Source: Lobulomyces angularis
Taxonomy: Eukaryota; Chytridiomycota; Chytridiomycetes; Lobulomycetales; Lobulomycetaceae
Direction: 5' to 3'
Length of the DNA: 64,000 bases
Assembly: GCA_027604685.1 (NCBI GenBank)
Contig: JADHYX010000043.1
Location: 1 to 64,000 of the forward strand
The position numbers and the translations under genes are program-made. Under the pieces are notes generated by a model that saw only the letters and a list, made by a program, of their open reading frames with translations, was not told where the DNA came from and ran no database searches. The stretch's first letter is position 1. Each line of letters begins with the position of its first letter. Positions 1 through 10,085 of this stretch are shown in pieces.

Positions 1-217
1 GTTGTTTATAAGTATATCTATTATTTATTTTTTTTTTATTTTGCGTTTTTTAGTTAATGTAATCCTTTTTTTTTTTTGTTAATTTTTTTTTTTTTTTTTT
101 TTTGATGAGTTGAAATTTGTAAGAAACCTTCTTACTATATCAAAAAAAACTTACACAACATAATTTCAAAAGTTTTTTATATTTTATTAGACTACTTTTT
201 TTATTTAGAAGGATATA

Positions 218-2683
218 ATGTCAAACTCAAAAGGCATACGGGATAAAAAAAGACAAAAACAGCAAATGTTCACTATGGACGCTAGTTTAAAAAAACAAAA
301 TAACCCGATTACAGTAAAGAATTATTCTCTTAATGTTACGGATTTTGCAGAGGCTAGAGCCTTTGAAATAAAGTCCATGGAAAATGCTCTAAAGCATCAG
401 ACGTAACAATAGACGATTTAAGTGAAAATATTTGAACTTATTCCTTTTTAGAGAATTTTATGGAAATCAACGAATTTTTCAACGTATACCCAGATATATG
501 AGGAGACGAGCAGCAAGTCACAACGTTAAAAGGTTGCCAACTAAGTTACGAATAAAAGCACTACATCAAGTAATATAAAAGATTTTTAAATAAAATCTAA
601 TTGCATTTAGATGTCTTTAGATTCTCCTAGAAAAGAGGTTAAAAAATCATCACGTAGATCAAAAAGAAGAACAGCAGTTATTGCAGAAGAATTTGGCTTA
701 CGTCAAACAAATAAAATTTGGTTAGATACTCATATTTGGCATGCAAAAAGATTTAAAATGTGTGAAAAATGGGGATTTGCACTGCCTATAACACCAAATG
801 ATAAAAGCGATCGAAGTTTGTATAAGGCAAACAAATACCAAGCAACCTTAAATGATCAATCATACAAGCGAATATTTGTTTTTAAAGGAATGGAATCGAA
901 TTTAATTTTTTACTTTCAAAAGGTTTTTGATCCACTTTTAAGTAGTATAAAGAGTGAAAAGTATATATCTGGGAAGAGATTCGGGAGTCAAATTCTTTAT
1001 AACATTGAAAGTTTTCCAAAACATACCATATGCCCTGTAGAATTTCTATGGAAACAAGAATCAGATGTCAATTTTAAAGAAATTAGAACATTATGGGTTT
1101 TTATTCATCCGGCAGCATTTATAGAAGCTGTTGACGTTTTTTCACTTTTGAGTAAAATGGCTTTAAAAGATGAAAAGAACTTTAACTTTGAAATATTAGA
1201 ACCGAGTGAAGTTAGCGTTTTTGATATTAGTGGCCCTAGGTCTCACGCAATCCTTTCTGCTGTTTTTAAATTAGCTAAAAAAGGATATGATGATGTTTAT
1301 ATTAATGATGATGCCCACAATGTAAAAAATCTTTTTTTTGTTTTTATTTTATAAAAATCTGTATATTTAGATGTGGAATAATTTAAAGCATCTTGGAAGT
1401 CCATCATCACTATCGGAAGGAGTAGTTTTATCTTTAACGATACAGGACCCTAGATTGAGGTAAGTATTTTTAAACGTTGCATCTTATAATAAAGTTTTCC
1501 TCCGAAAGTTCCAGCGAGAAAGTTTGAACCAATTTTTACGCCATCGAATTTAGATAGTGTTTTGACTAACATTTGGCCAACTCCTGAACAAGGGAAATGT
1601 CTGGCAATAAGCTCAATTTTTTCAAAGGAAACTTTAAATAAAGTTGAATCCTCCAAACTGAACAATGCTAAGTTAAACGCATTGAAGGGTGAATCTCTTA
1701 TTCCCGGAAGTTTTTCAAATCAAGAAAATGTCTCAACTGCAATTCCCATTTTAATCATTCAAATTTATGATGGATGGAAAATTGTAATACCAAATAGTTT
1801 TGGTAGATCGTTATTTCATAGCCTAGTATTTAGTGGGGCCAGAGTATTTGGCTTAGCAGATTTAAGGAGATTAAAATACTATGAAAGTAATTTAAAGCCA
1901 AGTTTTCCAGAAGATTGGTGTGGAACTAAATCTTACCAAAATTATCAAAACTCTTTAACCGAGGAAAAAAAAAAAAAGTATTATAATTTACCTCCCGCAA
2001 AAAGAGGATTTAGTCTGGAGAAGTGGCCTACAAAAAGTTTTGGCGTTGATTTTAATTATATACTTCAAGACAGTACAGAATTAGATGATGATTCAATGGT
2101 AGTAGACCCTAAGAATATTTTTTGCATTAATTCACCTGTTCTCATAAACATTATGAATGAAACCTTTTTTTTCAACAAAAAAAATCAAAATTTCAAAATA
2201 GAATTGCAAGCGTTAAGAAATAATTCAGAGTATATAAAAGAATCATTTTCAGTCAAAATTAAGCACTTGAATACTGCTAAGCAATTTAACATATTTAGCT
2301 TTTTTGAGAGTATAATGAGGGTTAAAATAATACTTGAGGGAGAGGGTACATTAAAAGATGATTCACTAATATATTTTCTGGATTCCAAGTTTTACAATGG
2401 TTATTATCTGAAACAAAAATTGTTTAATAAGCTTATTGATGAAAAAGTGATTGAATTGGATAATTTTCCTTCAGAGAACCTGATTGTTGGATTTGTTGGA
2501 TACGGAAGATTTAGTTATTCTAAAGGAAAATGTACAGGATTAGGAGGAATAGGTTTCAAAAAATATTATAAAAACTTTTTTGAAAAGGAAAATTTGAAGA
2601 AAGATGATGCAGACTTGAATTTGGTTCTGGTTCGGTCATTTGGTAGTAGAGTAGCAAGATTCGGGCGAATCATGTTTATATAG
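218..2683 (+). CDS. POP1: POP1, RNase P/MRP protein subunit
   Basis: Largest protein of RNase P and RNase MRP, which process pre-tRNA and pre-rRNA in the nucleus/nucleolus. Five exons fit with consistent phase: 218-402, 452-569, 611-1321, 1371-1459, 1495-2683 (763 residues). Exon 2 encodes the POP1 signature RYMRRRAASHNVKRLP; exon 3 has KIWLDTHIWHAKRFKM, the typical POP1 'THIWHAKRF' block; exon 4 has GSPSSL and TIQDPRL; exon 5 has the POPLD-like stretch IPNSFGRSLFHSLVFSGARV and FPEDWCGT. Length is close to yeast Pop1 (about 875). The start is the first ATG in frame with the signature; only AT-rich DNA precedes it. Next gene (TRM10) follows on the same strand after 132 bp. Identification rests on several ordered motifs, so it is secure. 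Confidence 0.93.
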
Positions 2684-2815
2684 TTGAAACTTTTTATGCA
2701 TATAATTAAATCTAGAGTTTTAATAGTTTTTAACTTTTTTAATGTTCAGAATAATTATTCACATTCAATTTTTGATTTTTTTTTTTTTTTTTTTAAAATC
2801 TTCTTTGATTTCAAA

Positions 2816-4123
2816 ATGGAGATATCACAAAAAGAACTACAACTAAAACATTTACCCAGTGAGTTAAAAAAAAATGAATTAATGAAAGAAATAGAATTAG
2901 AATTAAAAAGCAAGAACGCTTTAATAGGTTCATCTGCAACCCCACAAATTTCTAAAAATAAATTAAAGAAGTTATTAAAAGTAAAAATGTTTGAAGAGAG
3001 TAAAGACGAATACAGACAAAGAAAAAAAGAAAAAAAGAAGAAGAAAAAAGATTTAACATGTAAAGATATTGGAACTTTGACAAGTCAAGGTACAAAATTT
3101 TATTTGAATTACGTTATTTGCGTAATAGTTTCAAAATTTTTAAATAATTGTAAATTTTAGGTATAGAACCACCAGTTAAAAAACGAAGATATGCTGAGAA
3201 AAATCAACCACAGTCTAACTTGACGGTTTGTTTAGATGCAAGCTTTGACCATTTAATGACGCACTCTGTAAGCAATTAATTTTTTGATATTTTTGTTATT
3301 TAAATGAAAAAATTCAATAATTTATATAAAGGAGCTGAACAGTACCTCAACTCAAATTACTAGATGCTATTCATCTAATAAATTCTCCAAAACAGCATCT
3401 AAATTGTATATTACAAGCTTTAGTAGTGCTTTAAAAAGCAGAATGGTAGTAGTGAATCCATTTTTTGAGGCGTGGAATCCCAAACACATTAATTTTACTG
3501 AATTGAATTACTTGGAATTTTTTAATTCGAATGACGTCGATAGTAATGCGGATGACTCTAAGAATAAAAATTTCGATGATGCACCTACTTACTCCGAGAT
3601 CAACAGTGTGGAATATAAAAAAAAGTTTATTTATTTAACAGCAGACAGTGAAAATTATTTGGAAGAACTTTTCGATGATAAAATTTATATAATTGGTGGA
3701 ATTGTCGACCGAAACAGACACAAGGTTTGATGAGGATTTTGATTAAATCTAACGGAAATTTTTACTGATTAGAATTTATGTTTAAATAAAGCTGTTGAGC
3801 AAGGAATTAAACATGGAAAACTGCCAATATCTAAATACATTGATATGGAGTCTAGACAGGTTTTGACCATTAATCACGGTTAGATTTTTAAAGCGTTATT
3901 TTTAATTTTTTATTTTATGTTTAATATAGTTTATGAAATTATTTTGAAATATCTGGAAAATAGAGATTGGAAGGAAGCGTTTGATGCAATAATACCAAAA
4001 AGGAAAGGTGCGAAGTTAAAGGATATTACATTGAGCGAAAATAGTCAAGCTAACATGGAAGGTGAATTTTGCATTGAGGATTACGAAGGCGATGATAAGA
4101 TCGTGCAAAATTCGACAAATTAG
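2816..4123 (+). CDS. TRM10: tRNA (guanine-9-N1)-methyltransferase Trm10
   Basis: SPOUT-class enzyme that methylates G9 of tRNAs using SAM. Exons 2816-3089, 3161-3267, 3332-3724, 3773-3878, 3930-4123 join in phase to 357 residues. Family blocks appear in order: [77 protein letters not shown] and the C-terminal [15 protein letters not shown]. The basic lysine-rich N-terminus (about residues 55-85) is usual for the family and contacts tRNA. ATG 2816 was chosen because the frame upstream (from 2684) is low-complexity poly-T-derived sequence. It sits between POP1 and MESH1, within a run of RNA-related genes. Confidence 0.95.
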
Positions 4124-4313
4124 CAACAAAAGCTTTTTAATTCTTTTTCAAGTTGTGAAGTATGTCAAAGCAATTTGTGTCATATTGTAACACGTTGTTT
4201 GCAAGAAAACCTGTTACTACAGATAGCAGTGTTGGTTATAAATTAAATCAAATATAATTTGGATTACGGTAATAACATTACAAAACATTTAACAATAAAT
4301 TTCACTTTCCAAT

Positions 4314-5213
4314 TTAATCTCTTAATATGCATGGATAATACTTCTCCTCAAATTTAAACAATTGCTTTTCAAAAATATCGTCCAACAGATTTTCCAATAT
4401 TTGGTTAGTTCCTTTAAAGCAATAGTGTTAAACAATTTGTTCTATTATTTCTCCTACCTTTACAGCCTTCCACTACCTTTCTTGACCTAAACAAGAATAT
4501 ATTTTAAAATTATACCAAAAAATTAAATATTACCAAGCAAAATATTCTTGAACCCTTTCTTTTGTCCAGCCAATTGGAGTTGAGTTTTGCAAGTCTCTTA
4601 AATTATTAAGTTTATCTGCCTATAAATTAACAAAAGAATTGAGATTAATTTACAAAAAGGAAGTTTTTTGTACCAATTTTACAGCTTTCGCCTAAAAAGA
4701 AAAAAATGAAATATTTTGCTTACGTTAAATGTTAAATTCCAATAAGGGTTGTAAATTACTAACCTTTCTAGACTTTTTTGGAGCAGTTGAAATTTGAAGT
4801 TGTTTTCTTTCTATTGAAGACAGTGACTTGTCATCTGTAACTTCCATAACTATATCTTTAACATTAGTTCCAAATCGTGTTTCTATTTCTAATGGTGTAC
4901 AATCTGTATCTTCAATAACATCATGTAAAACTGCTGCCTGCAAAGTTTCTAAATCAGAAATCTACGTAGAAATGAAAAAAAATAAATTTATCAACATTCT
5001 TAAAATATATCGAGTACTTTTGCTTCCTGCGATAAAATGTGCATAACACCAATTGGGTGATTAATGTATGGAGTTTTAACTTTATCCTTTCTTCTGCATT
5101 AACAAAAAAAAAAAATTCTATTTTCAAAAATTAAAGAAGGATATGAACCTTTGATTTGTATGTTTCTGTGCTGCGAAGTTAATTGTATCGATAAGAATTG
5201 TTATATCACTCAT
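4314..5213 (-). CDS. HDDC3: MESH1-type HD-domain (p)ppGpp/NADPH hydrolase
   Basis: Small alarmone hydrolase homologous to animal MESH1 (HDDC3), known to hydrolyse ppGpp and NADPH with Mn2+. Read on the minus strand from ATG 5213: exon 1 MSDITILIDTINFAAQKHTN, then TPYINHPIGVMHIL, AAVLHDVIEDTD (the catalytic HDxxED), TRFGTNVKDIVMEVTDDKSL, an 18-nt microexon at 4674-4691 (AKAVKL), then ADKLNNLRDL and TKERVQEYFAW. The protein ends near 4314 with TAA. Roughly 190 residues, the usual MESH1 size. All HD metal ligands that can be recognised are present. It is head-to-head with the arginyl-tRNA synthetase gene (392 bp apart). MESH1 is not a standard gene of model yeasts, so its presence is informative about lineage. 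Confidence 0.88.
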
Positions 5214-5605
5214 TTGTGGAAAAAAAATTTTTCTGATTTTGTAATTTCCAACATCTTAATTTTTTTTAAAAATTGGTTTTACTGGATATATTTATAAAAG
5301 TCAATTGAAATTAATAGCAATGAATTATATCACTTTTAGATATAGAAAAATCTATTTACCAAAATTTTAAAAAAAGAATTTAAAATTTCGTGAATTTCCT
5401 CTTTTAGCAACTTTCAATAAAAAAAAAAAATAAAACCATTCAATTTAAAAAAAAAATGCAAATGTCAATTCAGTTAATACTTGAATAAGTTAATCTTGTT
5501 TTACTTAATTATTTGACTCATAACATTTAATTCAAATTTAATGTGAAACATCTAAAAAAAAAAAAAAAAAAAAATTGTGTTAAATAGAAAGTTAACTAAG
5601 ATCAA
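5214..5605. promoter_or_regulatory. Divergent intergenic region MESH1/ArgRS
   Basis: AT-rich 392-bp spacer between two divergent start codons. It contains poly-A/T tracts (e.g. 5554-5573) but no recognisable motif or open frame. It presumably holds both promoters; that is inference from gene orientation only. Confidence 0.4.
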
Positions 5606-8239
5606 ATGATCCACAATACCAAGTTTTTTTTGGTACGTTTAATTCAATATACTATTTAAATTTTAATTAAGTTTTAATTTTTTCACTTTTCTGCAAATTT
5701 TCAAATTTAATTATTTTTTAATTGCAAAAAAATTTAGTTGTTTAAAAATAACAGTGCACCATATGCTGAAGTTGCTACCTTTCTATTAGCTTCAAAAAGT
5801 AAATCGTTACAGAACTTGACATTAGCCTTATCTCAACAGGCCAATAATCAATCTTCTTTATTGATAAAAGATATTGAAAAAAATTCATCTCAATCCATTC
5901 AAGGGAAAACATCAATTACGAAATTTTTTTCTAGACAATTTGCTAGTAATTTGTATGAAATAGCATCAGCACAAACTGTAGCACAGATTGACTACTATGT
6001 TGATGCTTGCCGAAAAAAAGACTCTCAAATTATCCTGAAAAAAGTGAAAGAAAATCAATTGATTTCAGAAAAACCTAATTTAGGGGACATTTTAATATGG
6101 GACTATTTGAAAAATTTACCTAAAGAAGAACGCACCGATTCAACTTTAAAATACATAAAAATGATGGAAAAGAAGTTGCCAGAGCTGTCCCAGGCAGTTT
6201 TTGAAGTTAATTCAGTATTTGCGACCGAACCGGTTTTAAACCAATTTAAAGCTAAAATCGTAGAGAAGTTGTCAACTTTATTAAATGTTGCAGAAGACTT
6301 AGCTTATGAAAGTTTGGAGGTTCCAAATAAATCTATAAACGGTGATTTTGCGTTTCCTATACCGCGTCTTAAACTGCCAGGAAATCCCGTCCAGATTGCA
6401 AAGGAATTACAGCAAAAAGTAATAAAAATTCTTAATGTTAATTTTATGAATGTTGCGATATTATTTAGATTAAAACCGATGAGTACATTTTAAAAGTCAC
6501 TGCCTTTGGACCATTTTTAAACTTTTTTATTAATAAAAATTTATTGACTCAAAAATTACTGCCTCAAATCCTAACTCAGGATACGAAATATGGAAATAAC
6601 TATGATGGTGTTGGTAAAACTGCTTTAGTTGAATACTCTAGCCCAAATATTGCCAAACCTTTTCACTTCGGTCATATTAGAAGCACTATTATTGGAAATT
6701 TCGTAAAAAATGTATTAAACGCGACTGGCTGGCATACCGTTAGCATCAATTATCTTGGAGACTGGGGAAAGCAATATGGTAAGTTTGTTAAGATACTAAA
6801 AAATTAATTTCTGCAGGTTTATTGGCGGTTGGTTTTGAAAAATATGGCGATGAAGAATTACTTCAAAAAGATCCAATTAAACATTTATTCGATGTTTATG
6901 TGCAGATTAATGTATTTTTTTTTTTTTATCTCACTAACTCTGATAATTTTTTTATTCTGTAGAAAGACGGAGAGGAAAAGGATGAAAATGGAAATAGTGA
7001 AGTGCACGATAGTGCCAGAAGATATTTCAAAAAAATGGAGGACGGTATAGCTTTAATTTTAAAATATTAACTCAGAAATAACTGAATAGGTGATGCGGAT
7101 GCTCTTAAATTATGGCAGCGATTCAGAGATATGAGCATAACAAAATATAGAGAAGTATACGGACGGTTAAATATTATGTTTGACATATATTCTGGTGAAT
7201 CTCAATATTCATATGAACAGTGCAAAGAAGTTTTAGACGAGTTACAAGGAAAAAATCTACTTGTTCCAAGCGATGGTGCCCTGATTGTTGATTTGACAGA
7301 AAGAAATCTTGGAACAGCTGTTATTGGAAAATCGGACGGATCTTTATTGTATCTTTCTCGTGATATCGCTGCCGCAATCTCCAGGCATGAAATCTATAAT
7401 TTTGACAAATTATATTACGTTGTTGCATCTCAACAAAATCACCACTTTAAACAACTTTTTACTATTTTAGAAGAAATGGGAAAGCCCTGGGTTAAAAATT
7501 GCGAACATATTAACTTTGGTATGATTTTGGATATGAGTACCAGGAGAGGTAAAACCTTATTTACAGTTTTGATTGAATACCAATTTTAATTTTTTGTTTA
7601 GGAAATGTCGTGTTTTTGGAAGAGCTACTTGATGCAACACAGGAGAGTATGCATGAAGTTATGAAAAAAAATGAAGAAAAATATAATCAGATTGAAAATC
7701 CTGACTTGGTGGCAGATACAGTTGGTTTATCCGCGATTATGATTCAAGATATGAGCTCTAGAAGGAATAAAGACTATTCATTTGTCTGGTCAAGAATGCT
7801 TTCTTTTGAAGGAGATACCGGTCCTTACCTTCAATATGCGCATTCCAGATTAAGATCAATAGAACGAAAAGCAGAAGAAGCAGGAATAGTAATACCAGAA
7901 GACTTAGTTGTTAATTTTAATTTACTTGTTGAACCTCAAGCCGTTCTACTTATGAACTTCTTGGCAAAGTTTCCTGAAGTTGTCAAAGAAGTTAGTAAAA
8001 GCTTTGAACCTTGCGGTGTAGTCCAATATTGTTTTGAACTCTGTCACAATTTTAGTAGTACTTATGAACAACTTTATGTTCTGAATCAAGAAAAAGAATT
8101 AGCAGTTGCTCGATTGGCGCTCTATAAAAGCGCTAGAATTACTCTTGGCAATGGTTTAAGACTTCTTGGAATTATGTAAGTTGTTATAAATTTTTCTTTT
8201 TTCTTATTTAACTGGTTTAGACCTTTGGAACGCATGTAA
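5606..8239 (+). CDS. Arginyl-tRNA synthetase with N-terminal GST-C-like extension
   Basis: Class I synthetase charging tRNA-Arg. Exons 5606-5632, 5738-6418, 6469-6778, 6817-6911, 6963-7044, 7090-7548, 7602-8175, 8221-8239 join in phase (748 residues). The 27-nt first exon is inferred from ATG 5606 plus a strong GTACGT donor at 5633; without it the frame lacks an early ATG. The HIGH-like motif is KPFHFGHIRSTIIG; other blocks are YLGDWGKQYG, DVYSGESQ, SDGSLLYLSRDIAAA, FGMILDMSTRRG (KMSKS-loop region), SFEGDTGPYLQYAHSR and the conserved C-terminal PLERM. Yeast cytosolic ArgRS is about 607 residues; the extra about 140 N-terminal residues read like a helical GST C-terminal domain (NLGDILIWDYL at about residue 132), as in MetRS/GluRS appendices. 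The synthetase call is certain; the appendix call is inference. Confidence 0.95.
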
Positions 8240-8817
8240 TTTCTGTTTCACCAACTGTTTACTAATTTTTCGTATAAATCGTTACTTGCTTTTCAGATTT
8301 ATTTTATCAGATTTATTTTATCAATTAGTGAAAATTTTGTAAAATAAAATATATAAAATATTCTAGATTAAATTAAGAATCGTTTTTTTCAGTAAAATTT
8401 TAAACATTTTTATTTTAAAATTATCAACAGCACTAAATACTGATATATTTGAGGATAAAAAAAAAAAAAAAAAAAAAAAATTTTCAACTCAAAGTTTAAT
8501 TTTTTTGAGTAGTTTTAACCCGAATTATATTGGACTGCAACTTGAACCGATTGTATTATACCATTAACGATGAGATAATAAAGGAATAGTTGAAAACCTT
8601 AAAAGTTATTGTATGTTTCAACCATTTGTATTATTATTATATTAATGCGTTAATAAGGATTTTGAAATTCTGTCTGAGCAGGACACTTTAATATGAAAAT
8701 ATGGAAGTTAAAAAGAAATTTATTTTAAAATATATTATTTAACATTTCTATATGGTTTGAAATTTCAAACTTTCATACTAAAAAAACTAAAAATGGAGAG
8801 CCAATAACATGAAAGCA
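8240..8817. other. Intergenic, AT-rich, no gene seen
   Basis: Convergent spacer between ArgRS and the small secreted protein gene. It contains a 22-base A run near 8459-8480 and scattered stops in all frames. Nothing identifiable. Confidence 0.6.
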
Positions 8818-9258
8818 TTAATCCAGTTTCTTCATTATATTCTTTTTAATCATCTTTTTATTCTTCGACTTTTTTTTGGTTTCCTTTTCAGTGCAATCTT
8901 CAATATCCGTAGCACTTTCTGATGTTTTTACACTGTCTTTTTTTGTTTGTTGGTCTGATTTATTTGGTTTACTTCTTACCAAGTATGGGTCGAACTCGGG
9001 ATGTCTTTTTGATTTTGTGGATTCAGAGCTTTCTTTTATTTTTGACTTTTTCGTTTCACTGTTTGCTTCCATAGATTTTGATGTGGCTGAAGTCTGAGTT
9101 GCTGAAGACTCATTGCATGGAACTGGTGTAGTGGTAACTACATAAATAGGAAACTTAGCGCTCATGTCATTTGTTGTAGAAGAACCTGTCTTTTGCTTAA
9201 GAGGAATTGATAAGGTTACACTAATCAGTAAAATAGCAAAGGGATTGAGAACTTTCAT
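8818..9258 (-). CDS. Small secreted Ser/Lys-rich protein, unknown
   Basis: Single-exon frame of 146 residues from ATG 9258 to TAA at 8818. The first about 20 residues form a classic signal peptide (MKVLNPFAILLISVTLSIPL). The mature part starts with Ser/Thr-rich sequence (about 25-60, two Cys overall: C53, C122), then becomes strongly charged with many Ser/Lys and a C-terminal KKKSKNKKMIKKN tail. No domain recognised. Candidate roles include a wall-associated or secreted effector-like protein; this is inference from composition only. Alternatively the lysine tail could be a nuclear/nucleolar-type signal in an exported protein. It lies next to the giant peroxidase gene, both on the minus strand with a relic between them. 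Confidence 0.6.
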   Translation of the reverse strand: MKVLNPFAILLISVTLSIPLKQKTGSSTTNDMSAKFPIYVVTTTPVPCNESSATQTSATSKSMEANSETKKSKIKESSESTKSKRHPEFDPYLVRSKPNKSDQQTKKDSVKTSESATDIEDCTEKETKKKSKNKKMIKKNIMKKLD

Positions 9259-9449
9259 TTTAATTTTTTTGTAGATTTTAATTTTGCGGGTATCACTGTT
9301 TTTATATCAATGTTAAACAATCACCATGGCGTAATTCGAGTTAAACAATAACAATTTTTTCATTATAAAAAAAATTTTATATTGAAAAATTCACAATGAG
9401 ATTCAAGAAAATAAAAATTAATTAAATTAACAAGAGGGTAAATCAGTTT

Positions 9450-9900
9450 CAGCTCAGGATCAACTAGTTTGTACCTCACCATAAAAGTCGCTGCCATTTC
9501 TCGTTGCAACGGCTGAACAGCTGTCTTTTCTTTTAGCCATTTGATCTCTATAGCATCTCACTAGTCAATTGCTGTTTAAGTTCCTTTTTCTGTGTCTGTG
9601 CCACCTCACTGTTTTGTCTTTCAGTTTGTCAACTTTCCAAGTCTTCAATAACACATCTAATTGAGTTGAACCTATTGATATTAAAGTGAGTTACACTTAT
9701 ATTTAAGTGAGTTATATGCTCGCAGTTGTTTTGTAAGGCAGGGGTTGGGAGAGAAGTAGTAATTGAGGCAGTAACTGTGCATACTGATCATGTAGGTAAT
9801 GCAAGGTCTCTATTCCATAGACAAATTTTATCAAGTAGTGTAATAAGCAGAAAATTTTGTCCATTTTTCTCCGAAATTCTGCCATTTCATTTCTAAACTC
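9450..9900 (-). pseudogene. Decayed coding relic (minus strand)
   Basis: Base composition is visibly richer in G+C than the flanks. A minus-strand open stretch at 9710-9885 (about 58 codons) reads MAEFRRKMDKIFCLL... and, downstream near 9500-9650, a coiled-coil-like reading (QTERQNSEVAQTQKKELKQQ) is broken by single TGA/TAG/TAA codons. No start-to-stop gene or splice model joins the pieces. It looks like an eroded gene or retroelement gag-like remnant; the source family is not recognised. Confidence 0.35.
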
Positions 9901-10085
9901 ACTCTGTTAAAACTCATAACAATTATATCGATATAATTATTTTTGAGCAAAAAATTAAAAACAAACAATCTTCAGTTAAAAATGTTTTATTTACAAGAAT
10001 ATGTAAAAAACTGAACATAAATTATTACAAAAATTATCAATCTATTTTAGTAACTTGTAGTTTTAACAAAAAAAAACTTATTACA

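Noticed and set aside
1..217. A gene upstream of POP1
   Set aside because: Only poly-T-rich DNA with no supported frame.
2684..2815. N-terminal extension of Trm10
   Set aside because: Frame is open only through a poly-T tract; ATG 2816 fits the family start.
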